Assembly (NCBI GenBank): GCA_946011705.1
Contig: CAMGCA010000010.1
Location: 1 to 18,305, forward strand
Origin: an uncultured Clostridia bacterium
Lineage (GTDB): Bacteria > Bacillota > Clostridia > Oscillospirales > Oscillospiraceae
Reading direction: 5' to 3'
DNA length: 18,305 nt
Program-made: the position numbers and the translations under genes
Shown: one piece after another, positions 1-7,798 of the stretch
How the letters are laid out: each line of letters opens with the position of its first letter
How positions within the stretch are numbered: the first letter of the stretch is position 1
Notes under the pieces: model-generated
Database searches by the model: none
The model's input: the letters and a program-made list of their open reading frames with translations, nothing else
What the model was told of the DNA's origin: nothing

Positions 1-58
1 CCACGTTAGGGGAGCTTATCACCACATCCTGCTCGACTAGCCCCGGCATCCCCCTGCG

Positions 59-826
59 GTAGCCGGCTGCCCACCGGATGGTTTCACCGCCGACGGCCAG
101 CTCTGGGGAAACCCCATCTACGACTGGCAGGCCATGGCGGACACCGGTTACGCATGGTGGGTCAAGCGTCTGACCGCTGCCGCCGGGATGTATGATGTGG
201 TTCGCTTCGACCACTTCCGGGGCTTTGAAAGCTACTGGTCCGTGCCCGCCGGGGACAAAACCGCCCGGAATGGACACTGGGTTAAAGGACCGGGCATGGA
301 CTTTATCCGTGCGGTGCGCAAGGCGCTGCCGGAGCTGGATTTTATCGCCGAGGATCTGGGCTTCGTCACCCCGGAGGTTCGCCAGCTTCAGCTGGACTCC
401 GGCTATCCCGGCATGAAGGTGCTGGAATTCGCCTTTGATTCCCGGGAGGAGAGCGACTATCTGCCCCACCTGTATCCGGTGGACTCGGTGTGCTACACCG
501 GCACCCATGACAACGTGACGCTGAAGCAGTGGTTCGATGAGGCAAGCCGCCAGGATAAGGCCTACGCCAAAGCCTACATGGGCCTGAACCGGTCCGAGGG
601 CAATGTGTGGGGCATGATCCGGGGCGGTATGAGCAGCGTCTCCCGGCTGTTTGTGGCTCAGATGCAGGATTATCTGGAGCTGGGCGGCGAGGCCCGGATG
701 AACTTCCCCGGCACCCTGTCCAGCGCCAACTGGACCTGGCGGGCAGCTGAGGGTTTCGACTCTGATAAGCTTGCGAAGAAGATCCGCAAGATGACCGGCC
801 TGTACGGCAGACTGAAACGCAGCTGA
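59..826 (+). CDS. malQ: 4-alpha-glucanotransferase (amylomaltase), 5'-truncated
   Basis: This is the C-terminal half of a GH77 amylomaltase, a cytoplasmic enzyme that transfers alpha-1,4-glucan segments between maltodextrins during glycogen or maltose use. The reading frame is recognisable from base 59 with the GQLWGNP motif near base 95-115. All three family catalytic residues are visible: the nucleophile Asp in VRFDHFRG (codon 209), the acid/base Glu in IAEDLG (codon 350) and the Asp of GTHDN (codon 509). The C-terminus ends normally at TGA 824-826. Upstream of base 59 the homology stops and an in-frame TAG lies at 38-40, so the N-terminal half is missing. The likely causes are a contig edge, misassembly or a real rearrangement. 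The ATG at 134 lies inside the domain and is not a real start. A perfect hairpin follows the gene, so it is transcribed apart from the Pho genes. Confidence 0.93.
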   Translation, partial: VAGCPPDGFTADGQLWGNPIYDWQAMADTGYAWWVKRLTAAAGMYDVVRFDHFRGFESYWSVPAGDKTARNGHWVKGPGMDFIRAVRKALPELDFIAEDLGFVTPEVRQLQLDSGYPGMKVLEFAFDSREESDYLPHLYPVDSVCYTGTHDNVTLKQWFDEASRQDKAYAKAYMGLNRSEGNVWGMIRGGMSSVSRLFVAQMQDYLELGGEARMNFPGTLSSANWTWRAAEGFDSDKLAKKIRKMTGLYGRLKRS

Positions 827-854
827 GATTTCAGGCCGAAAAGAATTATATCCG

Positions 855-907
855 CCCAGCTGTTCAAGGTCAGGCTAGTGACCTTGAACAGCTGGGATTC
901 TTTTATG
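855..907 (+). terminator. Terminator-like hairpin after malQ
   Basis: Bases 855-872 and 879-896 form a perfect 18-bp inverted repeat with a 6-base loop (GGCTAG), followed by ATTCTTTT. It lies 28 bases after the malQ stop. The stem is unusually long but has the form of an intrinsic terminator separating malQ from pstS. Confidence 0.8.
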
Positions 908-942
908 TGCCGCACGCCACGCTCAGCTCGCGCGGAAAGAAG

Positions 943-998
943 TTTGACCCAAACTTTACAATCTCCGGCTTTCGGATTTTACATGGGGCCTTTATGAT
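943..998 (+). promoter_or_regulatory. Candidate Pho-box promoter of pstS
   Basis: Three related hexamers lie in direct orientation: TTTGAC 943-948, TTTACA 955-960 and TTTACA 978-983. A possible -10 (TATGAT, 993-998) follows 9 bases later. TT(A/C/T)ACA-type repeats at about 11-base steps are the known form of PhoP/PhoB sites in Firmicutes, and such sites usually replace a good -35. The same layout with identical spacing recurs before pstC. The call is inferred from sequence and context. Confidence 0.65.
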
Positions 999-1049
999 GG
1001 GATGCGTAAAGGATGCAAATCCCAAACATATATTAAGGAGATCATGAAA

Positions 1050-1946
1050 ATGAAACGTGTAATTTGTACCATTCTGTGCCTGATTCTGGTGCTGAGCATG
1101 GCTGCCTGCGGTCAGAAGACCGAGACGGCAGCAACAACCGCCGCCCCTGCCGCAGCTCCTGCCGCAACGGAAGCTCCCGCTGCTACCGAGACACCCGCCG
1201 CTCCTGCCAAGCTGTCCGGCACCGTGTCCACCGACGGCTCCACCTCCATGGAGAAGGTCATCGGCGCTCTGGGCGAAGCCTTCATGGAAGCCAATGCTGA
1301 TGTAACCTTCACCTACAACCCCACCGGCTCCGGCTCCGGCATTCAGGCTGTGCAGGAGGGCCGCTGCGACATCGGTCTTTCCTCCCGCGTCCTGAAGGAC
1401 GAGGAGAAGGCCGCCGGCCTGACAGAGACCGTCCTGTGCTATGACGGCATTGCCGTGATCGTCAACCCCGAGAACACCGTGGAGGATCTGACCCTGGAGC
1501 AGATCGCCGCCATCTACACCGGCGAGATCAAGAACTGGTCCGAGGTGGGCGGCAGCGATGCTGAGATCGTACTCATCGGCCGGGAAGCCGGCTCCGGCAC
1601 CCGCAGCGGCTTTGAGGAAATCGTGGAAGTCAAGGACAAGTGCCAGTACCGTCAGGAGCTGAGCTCCACCGGTGACGTGATCACCACCGTTGCCCAGAAC
1701 CCCGGCGCCATCGGTTACGCCTCTCTGGCCTCCGTTAAGGACACCGTGAAGACTGTCAAGGTCGGCGGCGTGACTCCCAGCGAAGCAACCGTGAAGGACG
1801 GCACCTACGCCATCCAGCGTCCCTTCGTGCTGGCTACCAAGACGGACGCCAAGCTGAACGACGCGGCTCAGGCCTTCTTCGACTATGTAACCTCCCCCGC
1901 GGCGAATGACGTCATCACCGCCGCCGGCGTGGTTCCCGCAAAGTAA
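1050..1946 (+). CDS. pstS: Phosphate ABC transporter substrate-binding lipoprotein PstS
   Basis: This is the extracytoplasmic phosphate receptor of the Pst importer. The protein of about 298 residues starts with a hydrophobic signal and a lipobox, SMAAC, with the lipidated Cys near residue 20. A low-complexity Ala/Thr/Pro/Glu linker of about 30 residues acts as a tether. The type II periplasmic-binding fold follows, with the phosphate-binding signatures STDGSTSMEKV, PTGSGSGI, CDIGLSSR and REAGSGTR. I chose ATG 1050 because AAGGAG (1035-1040) is then 9 bases away. ATG 1044 is in frame but only 3 bases from that site and remains possible, adding two residues. An ATG at 1002 lies upstream of the ribosome site and just after the candidate -10, so it is not used. 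The gene has its own promoter cassette and a strong terminator, and is probably monocistronic and phosphate-starvation induced. Confidence 0.95.
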   Translation: MKRVICTILCLILVLSMAACGQKTETAATTAAPAAAPAATEAPAATETPAAPAKLSGTVSTDGSTSMEKVIGALGEAFMEANADVTFTYNPTGSGSGIQAVQEGRCDIGLSSRVLKDEEKAAGLTETVLCYDGIAVIVNPENTVEDLTLEQIAAIYTGEIKNWSEVGGSDAEIVLIGREAGSGTRSGFEEIVEVKDKCQYRQELSSTGDVITTVAQNPGAIGYASLASVKDTVKTVKVGGVTPSEATVKDGTYAIQRPFVLATKTDAKLNDAAQAFFDYVTSPAANDVITAAGVVPAK

Positions 1947-1948
1947 AC

Positions 1949-1984
1949 AAATAACGGGGCGTGCCATGGCACGCCCCGTTATTT
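1949..1984 (+). terminator. Terminator between pstS and pstC
   Basis: Bases 1949-1984 form a 36-base perfect palindrome centred on CCATGG. It has a GC-rich core (ACGGGGCGTGCC) and AAATA/TATTT outer arms, so it can work on either strand. It begins two bases after the pstS stop codon and would end the pstS transcript. Its last three bases overlap the first hexamer of the pstC promoter cassette. Confidence 0.85.
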
Positions 1985-2040
1985 GACACAGATTTTACAA
2001 TCCTCCGGTTTCCTATTTTACATTCCGGCGGTAACATAAT
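1982..2040 (+). promoter_or_regulatory. Candidate Pho-box promoter of pstCAB-phoU
   Basis: TTTGAC 1982-1987, TTTACA 1994-1999 and TTTACA 2017-2022 repeat the pstS cassette with the same 12- and 23-base steps. They share surrounding bases (TTTACAATC, CCGG, ATTTTACAT). TAACAT at 2032-2037 sits at the position of the pstS TATGAT, and CATAAT at 2035-2040 is an alternative -10. Together with the preceding terminator this implies an independent, co-regulated promoter for pstC and the genes after it. Confidence 0.65.
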
Positions 2041-2067
2041 AGCATCATCCTTCGAAAGGCTGACAAT

Positions 2068-2937
2068 ATGAAGACGAAAGAAAACTATCTGGAAAGACTG
2101 GTTCACGGCGTGTTCCTGCTGCTGGGACTGGTGACGGTGGCCTGCGTGCTGCTGATTACCGTCTATCTGGTGGTCTCCGGCATTCCTGCCATCCGGGAAA
2201 TTGGTATTGTGAAATTCCTCTTTGGTGCAGAATGGGCCTCCACAGCGGCGGAACCGAAGTATGGGATTCTTCCCTTTATCCTCACCAGCGTCTACGGCAC
2301 CGCGGGCGCCATCCTGCTGGGGGTGCCCATCGGCTTTCTCACCGCCATCTATCTGGCAAAAATGGCCCCCAAATCCGTCAAGGAAATCATGGGACAGGCG
2401 GTATCCATGCTGGCGGGCATCCCCTCCGTGGTCTACGGCCTGGTGGGCATGATGGTGCTGGTGCCCGGAATCCGGAAGCTGTTCCATGTACCGGACGGAG
2501 CCAGCCTGCTGGCGGCGATTGTGGTACTTGCCATCATGATTCTGCCCTCCATCATCAAAATGTCCGTCACCGCGCTGGAAGCGGTGCCCAAGGAATATGA
2601 GGACGCCTCTCTGGCTCTGGGCGCCACCCCGGAGGAAACCTGGTTCCGGGTATCCGTCCCGGCAGCCAAAAGCGGCATTGCCGCCGCTGTAGTGTTAGGC
2701 GTGGGCCGGGCCATCGGAGAAGCTATGGCGGTGATGATGGTGGCAGGCAACGCCGCCAATATGCCCAGTCTGTTCCAGTCTGTCCGTTTCCTGACCACTG
2801 CTGTGGCGTCGGAAATGTCGTATTCCAGCGGCTTACAGCGGCAGGCGCTGTTTTCCATCGCGCTGGTGCTGTTCCTGTTCATCATGCTCATTAACGCGGT
2901 ACTGAATTTCTTCCTGAAAGGAGAGAAGCGTTCATGA
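2068..2937 (+). CDS. pstC: Phosphate ABC transporter permease PstC
   Basis: PstC is one of the two membrane subunits of the high-affinity phosphate importer. The 289-residue length is typical. About six hydrophobic segments are visible: near residues 14-36, 65-95, 110-135, 145-165, 205-230 and 260-283. The cytoplasmic loop that contacts the ATPase carries the family signature LEAVPKEYEDASLALGA followed by a GRAIGEAMAV motif. A GAAAGG ribosome site lies 8 bases before ATG 2068. The gene overlaps pstA by four bases (ATGA), indicating translational coupling and equal subunit dosage. Confidence 0.95.
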   Translation: MKTKENYLERLVHGVFLLLGLVTVACVLLITVYLVVSGIPAIREIGIVKFLFGAEWASTAAEPKYGILPFILTSVYGTAGAILLGVPIGFLTAIYLAKMAPKSVKEIMGQAVSMLAGIPSVVYGLVGMMVLVPGIRKLFHVPDGASLLAAIVVLAIMILPSIIKMSVTALEAVPKEYEDASLALGATPEETWFRVSVPAAKSGIAAAVVLGVGRAIGEAMAVMMVAGNAANMPSLFQSVRFLTTAVASEMSYSSGLQRQALFSIALVLFLFIMLINAVLNFFLKGEKRS

Positions 2938-3794
2938 AGAATCCAAGAAAAATCTCAAACAGCCGGAGGCGTTTTTTGTGGACGGTGCGGGGTGGGATGT
3001 ACTTCGCCACGGCGTTGACCGGTCTTCTGACTCTTTTTATTGTGGCTTATGTCCTGATTCAGGGTATTCCCAACTTAAGCTGGGAATTTGTCAGCACGAA
3101 GCCCAGCTACTTAAGCGGGAATATCGGAATCCTGCCGGACATTCTCAACACCCTGTACATCGTCATTATCACCCTGCTGATCGTGATCCCGCTGGGAGTG
3201 TGCGCGGCGGTGTACCTGACGGAATACGCCACCAACAAAAGGCTGGTTTCTGCCATTGAATACGCGGCGGAAGCCCTCAGCGGCATCCCCTCCATCATCT
3301 ACGGTCTTGTGGGTATGCTGATGTTTGCGGGCACCATCGGCACCAGCCTGCTGGCAGGCGGCCTGACGCTGGTGATCATGAACCTGCCCACCATTCTGCG
3401 CAATACCCAGGAAAGCCTGAAAACCGTGCCCCAGTCCTACCGTGAGGGCGCTTTCGGATTAGGCGCGGGCAAATGGCGGGTGGTGCGCACGGTGGTGCTG
3501 CCCGGCTGTATCGACGGCGTCATCACCGGGTGCATCCTGTCGGTCGGCAGAATTTTGGGAGAATCCGCCGCATTGCTGTTCACCGCGGGTTTTGCCCACG
3601 CACTCAATGGGTTTGTGAAGGGGCTGGGCAGCGCCGGCGCGACCCTGACCGTTGCCCTATACGTCTACGCCAAGGAGCAGGGCGAGTTCGGCGTGGCCTT
3701 CGGCATCGCGGCGATCCTGCTGGTGCTGGCCTTCGGCATCAATCTGTCGGCCAGCGCGGTGACGAAGTATTATCAGAAAAAGAATGCAATGTAA
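2934..3794 (+). CDS. pstA: Phosphate ABC transporter permease PstA
   Basis: PstA is the second transmembrane subunit of the phosphate importer and pairs with PstC. It has 286 residues and about six membrane segments. The EAA-type coupling loop reads SLKTVPQSYREGAFGLGAG and is followed by SVGRILGESAALLFTAG, both family hallmarks. The periplasmic loop after the first helix has the PstA-like GIPNLSWEFVSTKPS. The start overlaps the pstC stop, and AAAGGAG lies 10 bases upstream inside pstC. The gap before pstB is 48 bases and holds a short AATTGACA-type repeat, the only interruption in an otherwise tight operon. Confidence 0.95.
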   Translation: MKNPRKISNSRRRFLWTVRGGMYFATALTGLLTLFIVAYVLIQGIPNLSWEFVSTKPSYLSGNIGILPDILNTLYIVIITLLIVIPLGVCAAVYLTEYATNKRLVSAIEYAAEALSGIPSIIYGLVGMLMFAGTIGTSLLAGGLTLVIMNLPTILRNTQESLKTVPQSYREGAFGLGAGKWRVVRTVVLPGCIDGVITGCILSVGRILGESAALLFTAGFAHALNGFVKGLGSAGATLTVALYVYAKEQGEFGVAFGIAAILLVLAFGINLSASAVTKYYQKKNAM

Positions 3795-3797
3795 ACG

Positions 3798-3829
3798 AAT
3801 TGACAGTTGACAATGAACAATTGACAATT
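3798..3829. repeat. AATTGACA-type repeat between pstA and pstB
   Basis: This 32-base A+T-rich unit is made of overlapping AATTGACA/GTTGACAATG/CAATTGACAATT words. The same words, in both orientations, bound the palindromic element at 9540-9660. It starts 3 bases after the pstA stop and ends directly before the pstB ribosome site, so it sits inside the operon without touching a reading frame. Confidence 0.75.
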
Positions 3830-3842
3830 AAGGAGCTATCCT

Positions 3843-4595
3843 ATGAATAACCCAATCATCACCGTAAACGACCTGAACCTGTGGTACGGTCAGACCCAGG
3901 CGCTGAAAAATATCAGCCTGGAAATTCCCGAAAAGTCCATCACCGCGCTCATCGGCCCCTCCGGCTGCGGCAAGTCCACCTTCCTCAAAACCCTGAACCG
4001 GATGAACGACCTGATTCCCGGGGTGAAAATCACCGGAGAAGTACGCTATCACGGGGAGAATATCTTTGACGCGGAGGTCAACAATCTGCGTAAGGAGGTG
4101 GGCATGGTGTTCCAGAAGCCCAATCCCTTCCCCATGAGTATTTACGACAACATTGCCTACGGTCCCCGCACCCACGGTATTCGCAACAAGGCACAGTTGG
4201 ATGAGATCGTGGAGAAGGCTCTGAAGGGCGCGGCTATCTGGGACGAGGTGAAGGACCGCCTGAAGAAGAACGCTCTTGGTATGTCCGGCGGTCAGCAGCA
4301 GCGGCTGTGCATCGCCCGGGCTCTGGCGGTGGAGCCGGAGGTTCTTCTGATGGACGAGCCTACCTCGGCTCTCGACCCCATTTCCACCTCCCGGATTGAG
4401 GACCTGGCCATGGAGCTGAAGGAGAAGTACACCATCGTCATCGTCACCCACAATATGCAGCAGGCTGTGCGGATTTCCGACCAGACCGCTTTCTTCCTGC
4501 TGGGAGACCTGGTGGAGTACGGCAGCACCGAGGAGATGTTCTCGAGCCCCAGAGATAAACGCACCGAGGACTATATTACAGGCCGCTTTGGCTGA
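3843..4595 (+). CDS. pstB: Phosphate ABC transporter ATP-binding protein PstB
   Basis: PstB is the ATPase that powers phosphate import through PstC/PstA. Its 250 residues match the family. Visible motifs are Walker [10 protein letters not shown] (residues 38-46), the Q-loop in VFQKPNPFP (about 89-97), the ABC signature MSGGQQQRL (147-155), Walker B VLLMDEP (167-173) with Glu172, the D-loop SALDP and the switch His203 in VTHN. The Q-loop and signature variants are typical of PstB rather than other ABC ATPases. AAGGAG lies 7 bases before ATG 3843. The stop is followed 13 bases later by phoU. Confidence 0.97.
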   Translation: MNNPIITVNDLNLWYGQTQALKNISLEIPEKSITALIGPSGCGKSTFLKTLNRMNDLIPGVKITGEVRYHGENIFDAEVNNLRKEVGMVFQKPNPFPMSIYDNIAYGPRTHGIRNKAQLDEIVEKALKGAAIWDEVKDRLKKNALGMSGGQQQRLCIARALAVEPEVLLMDEPTSALDPISTSRIEDLAMELKEKYTIVIVTHNMQQAVRISDQTAFFLLGDLVEYGSTEEMFSSPRDKRTEDYITGRFG

Positions 4596-4608
4596 TGGAG
4601 GGAATATC

Positions 4609-5250
4609 ATGAGAAATCTGTATCAGGAGCAGCTGCACCGCCTGAATCAGGAGCTGATTCAGATGGGGGCGGCCTGCGAGGAAATCATTGACCTGGCGGC
4701 TCAATCCCTGACGGCCTACAGTGACAAACTGGAGGAAAAAACCAATCAGGTGGGCGCGGTGATTGACGAAAGTGAGCGCACCATTGAGACCATCTGCCTG
4801 AAGCTGCTGCTGCGCCAGCAGCCGGTGGCAGGCGATCTGCGGCAGATCAGCGCCGCCATGAAAATGATCACCGACATGGAGCGCATCGGCGATCAGGCAG
4901 AGGACATTGTGGATTTGATTCCCAAAATGTCCGGTTCCGCTGAGGAAGGACCGCTCCAGAAAATGGCAAGCGCCGCCCAGACCATGGTCACGGAAGCCGT
5001 GGACGCCTATGTCAAACAGGATCTGGCTCTTGCGAAAAAGGTCATGGGCGATGATGATATCGTGGACGCGTATTTTAATCAGGTCAAATCGGACATCATT
5101 GCCATGATCGCCGCGAACCCGGGAGATGGGGAGTACGCTCTGGATCTGTTGATGATTGCCAAATACTTTGAGCGTATCGGCGACCATTGCACCAACATCG
5201 CCGAGTGGGTGGAATTTTCCCTCACCGGCATTCGCGAGGAGTGCCAGTAA
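4609..5250 (+). CDS. phoU: Phosphate-transport regulator PhoU
   Basis: PhoU is a cytoplasmic helical protein that links the state of the Pst transporter to the PhoR kinase and shuts the Pho regulon off when phosphate is plentiful. The 213-residue protein has the expected two similar three-helix halves. Each half carries the metal-cluster motif of the family: MERIGDQAEDI in the first and FERIGDHCTNIAEW in the second. I chose ATG 4609 because GGAGGG (4597-4602) is 6 bases upstream. A TTG at 4588, overlapping pstB, would put the ribosome site inside the coding region. The gene is the last of the pstCAB-phoU run, and a hairpin-rich repeat follows before the regulator gene. Confidence 0.95.
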   Translation: MRNLYQEQLHRLNQELIQMGAACEEIIDLAAQSLTAYSDKLEEKTNQVGAVIDESERTIETICLKLLLRQQPVAGDLRQISAAMKMITDMERIGDQAEDIVDLIPKMSGSAEEGPLQKMASAAQTMVTEAVDAYVKQDLALAKKVMGDDDIVDAYFNQVKSDIIAMIAANPGDGEYALDLLMIAKYFERIGDHCTNIAEWVEFSLTGIREECQ

Positions 5251-5307
5251 GGTACTTGCTTTTGGGTGCGGTAAGCGTTAGTATATAAAAGAGCATTCGG
5301 CGTCAAG

Positions 5308-5413
5308 GTAGGGCGGGGGCTTGCCCCCGCCAACAGTATATACCTCGAATTTGCCGAAGGTTTCTGTGGAAACAATACCGCTCACTGCGCGGCGGGGCAA
5401 GCCCCCACCCTAC
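5308..5413. repeat. Small inverted-repeat element with GTAGGG ends
   Basis: The left end (5308-5331) starts GTAGGGCGGGGGC and contains a GCGGGGGC/GCCCCCGC palindrome around TT. The right end (5391-5413) is its near-perfect reverse complement and finishes CACCCTAC. The ends bound a unit of about 106 bases with no gene, of MITE or REP type. AGTATATA occurs at 5280-5287 and again at 5335-5342. The unit fills most of the 192-base gap between phoU and the regulator, and its palindrome could slow or end transcription, although no T-run follows. Confidence 0.7.
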
Positions 5414-5442
5414 ATTCAACGCCTGCTATGGGAGAGATGACA

Positions 5443-6132
5443 ATGATCTGGTGTGTAGAAGACGACCCGAGCATTCGGGAAATTGAGGTGTACGCCCTGA
5501 ATTCCACCGGACTGGAAGCCCGGGGCTTTGCCGATGGCGGAGAATTCTGGGAGGCCTTGGACACGGAGCAGCCGGAGCTGGTGCTGCTGGATGTGATGCT
5601 CCCCGGGGAGGACGGCGTGGCCATTCTGAAACGGCTGCGCTCTGATGAGCGTTATCGGGAAATCCCCGTCATCATGGCCACGGCAAAGGGAACGGAGTTT
5701 GACAAGGTCCAAAGCCTGGACTTTGGAGCCGATGATTATATCACCAAGCCCTTTGGCATGATGGAAATGGTCTCCCGGGTGAAGGCTGTTCTGCGCCGGA
5801 GCCAGCCGAAGCAGTCCGCGCCTCTTCTGAAGCTGAAGGGCCTGACCCTGGACGAAAATCAGCACACCGTTACCATTGATGATCAGCGGGTGGTGCTGAC
5901 CTATAAGGAATACGAGCTTCTGCGGCTGTTTCTATCCCATCCCGGCATGGCTTTCAGCCGGGAACAGCTGCTGCAGACCGTATGGAATACGGAATACGCC
6001 GTAGAGACCCGCACAGTGGATATGCACATCCGCACCCTGCGCCAGAAGCTGGGAGAGTATGGACGCTATATCGAAACCATCCGGGGCGTAGGCTACCGTC
6101 TGGAGGATAAATATGACAAGCAGAATCTTTAG
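5443..6132 (+). CDS. phoB: OmpR-family response regulator, PhoB/PhoP type
   Basis: This is a DNA-binding response regulator, expected to activate the pst genes when phosphorylated. From ATG 5443 it has 229 residues. The receiver domain (about 1-115) shows the acidic pair Glu6/Asp7-Asp8, phospho-acceptor Asp50 in LLDVMLPGEDG, Thr80 and Lys102 in TKPF. The winged-helix domain (about 130-225) has the typical TYKEYELL, SREQLLQTVW and VDMHIRTLRQKL motifs and ends with IRGVGYRLE. I chose 5443 because GGGAGAG (5430-5436) lies 6 bases upstream. ATGs at 5428 and 5437 are in frame but overlap that site. The gene overlaps the kinase by 20 bases. The Pho role rests on its place after phoU and on the kinase type. 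Confidence 0.9.
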   Translation: MIWCVEDDPSIREIEVYALNSTGLEARGFADGGEFWEALDTEQPELVLLDVMLPGEDGVAILKRLRSDERYREIPVIMATAKGTEFDKVQSLDFGADDYITKPFGMMEMVSRVKAVLRRSQPKQSAPLLKLKGLTLDENQHTVTIDDQRVVLTYKEYELLRLFLSHPGMAFSREQLLQTVWNTEYAVETRTVDMHIRTLRQKLGEYGRYIETIRGVGYRLEDKYDKQNL

Positions 6133-7765
6133 GTCCATTGTGACCGTCGCGGCGGTTATCCTGTTTGTGTCCCTGCTATTTATTATGGGTGTGCTTTACG
6201 GCTATGCCTGTGATGTGCAGACCATGCAGCTGAAGGATGAGCTGAGCATCGCAGCCGCCGGAACGGAAAAGGCGGGGCTGAGCTTTCTGGAGGCCCTGGA
6301 CGCGAAGAACTACCGCATAACCTGGATTCAGCCGGACGGTACAGTGAAGTTTGACACCCACGCCCAAGCCGGGCAGATGGAGAACCATCTGCAGCGGGAG
6401 GAAATCCAGCAGGCACTGGGATATGGCAGCGGCAGCGCCGTCCGCAAGTCGGATACACTTCTGCAAAAGCGGATGTATGAGGCGAAACGGCTGTCCGATG
6501 GCAGCGTACTGCGTATCTCCGCCAGCCAGAAGACTCTGATAGTATTGCTGGTGGGGATGCTCCATCCGGTGTGCGTTGTGGCACTACTGGCCATCATCCT
6601 GTCGGCGATTCTGGCCCACCGGGTGTCCTGCAAAATTGTGGAGCCGCTGAACCAGCTGGATCTGGAGCATCCGCTGGAGAACAATACTTACGAAGAGCTG
6701 TCCCCGCTGCTGGTTCGCATTCAGCAGCAGCACAAGGAAATCAGCGCGCAGATGCAGGCCCTTCGGCAGAAAAATGACGAACTGGAGCAGATCACAGCCA
6801 ATATGCAGGAAGGGCTTGTGCTTTTGGACCGCAACGGCGTTGTGCTGAGCATCAATCCCGCAGCGCGGAAGCTGTTCCACGCCGACAATGACTGCGTGGG
6901 CACTACCTTCCTTCGGGTGGAGCGAAAGTCAGAAATGACCGCCGCGGTGGAAGCCGCGTTCCGGGATGGCCTGCATGAGCTGAAGACCCAGCGGAAAGGG
7001 AGAGTTTACCAGTTCCTCTTCAGCCGTATCACCTCCGGGGAGGAGACCGTCGGCCTTGTGATTCTGGCGTTGGACATTACAGAGACGGAAAATGCGGAGC
7101 AGAACCGCCGGGAGTTCACTGCCAATGTGTCCCATGAGCTGAAGACACCTCTGCAGGCCATCATCGGCAGCGCGGAGCTGCTGGAAAACGGACTGGTAAA
7201 GCCCGAGGATACCCAGCGATTTATCGGCAATATCCGCAAAGAGGCCACCCGGCTGGTGAACCTCATCGAGGATGTGATTCGCCTGAGCCATCTGGATGAG
7301 GGCGTGGAAATGCCGAAGGAAGATGTGGATATTCTGGATATTGCCGAAGAGATTGCCGAATCCCTGCGCCTCGCCGCGGAGGAGAAGAAGGTCACCATTC
7401 AGGTATCCGGCCAGCACTGTACGGTCCCCGGAGTCCGGGGCCTGGTATTCGAAATTGTCCAGAATCTGTGCAGCAACGCCGTCAAGTATAATGTGGAGGG
7501 CGGAAGAGTGGATGTGACCGTGACCAAGCGGGGAAGCAGTGTGGTGCTCACCGTAGCGGACACAGGTATCGGCATTCCCAGAGCGCACCAGAGCCGGGTC
7601 TTCGAACGGTTCTACCGGGTGGACAAGAGCCATTCCCGGGCTTCCGGCGGCACCGGTCTGGGCCTGTCCATCGTCAAGCACGCGGCCCAATATCACAACG
7701 CGGACATCCAATTGGAAAGCGTCCTGGGCAAGGGAACCACGATCCGTGTGGTCTTCCCGGCCTGA
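6113..7765 (+). CDS. phoR: PhoR-type sensor histidine kinase with PAS domain
   Basis: This is a membrane sensor kinase that phosphorylates the adjacent regulator. It has 550 residues. A first membrane helix at about 9-31 is followed by an extracytoplasmic part of about 110 residues, a second helix at about 143-165, a coiled-coil linker (about 205-230) and a PAS domain (about 225-325). The HisKA domain holds phospho-acceptor His341 in NVSHELKTPL. The ATPase domain shows the N-box with Asn455, the G1 box DTGIGIP (from Asp483), the F-box FERFYRV and the G2 box GTGLGL (513-518). This is the layout of Firmicutes PhoR proteins. GGAGG precedes ATG 6113 inside the regulator gene, so the two are translationally coupled. 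A bidirectional terminator follows. Confidence 0.9.
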   Translation: MTSRIFRSIVTVAAVILFVSLLFIMGVLYGYACDVQTMQLKDELSIAAAGTEKAGLSFLEALDAKNYRITWIQPDGTVKFDTHAQAGQMENHLQREEIQQALGYGSGSAVRKSDTLLQKRMYEAKRLSDGSVLRISASQKTLIVLLVGMLHPVCVVALLAIILSAILAHRVSCKIVEPLNQLDLEHPLENNTYEELSPLLVRIQQQHKEISAQMQALRQKNDELEQITANMQEGLVLLDRNGVVLSINPAARKLFHADNDCVGTTFLRVERKSEMTAAVEAAFRDGLHELKTQRKGRVYQFLFSRITSGEETVGLVILALDITETENAEQNRREFTANVSHELKTPLQAIIGSAELLENGLVKPEDTQRFIGNIRKEATRLVNLIEDVIRLSHLDEGVEMPKEDVDILDIAEEIAESLRLAAEEKKVTIQVSGQHCTVPGVRGLVFEIVQNLCSNAVKYNVEGGRVDVTVTKRGSSVVLTVADTGIGIPRAHQSRVFERFYRVDKSHSRASGGTGLGLSIVKHAAQYHNADIQLESVLGKGTTIRVVFPA

Positions 7766-7798
7766 TATCAGGGCGTTTTGGCAATTACAGATACGAAA

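Noticed and set aside
855..896. Attachment site or small mobile element at the 18-bp perfect inverted repeat
   Set aside because: A 6-base loop, T-rich tail and position right after malQ fit a terminator; no integrase or second copy is present.
903..1967. Long minus-strand frame opposite pstS (354 codons)
   Set aside because: It mirrors the codon pattern of pstS, is Gly/His/Leu-rich without domains, and would run through both the promoter region and the terminator.
4588..4608. Upstream TTG start for phoU overlapping pstB
   Set aside because: GGAGGG at 4597-4602 is correctly placed for ATG 4609 and would lie inside the coding part if TTG were used.
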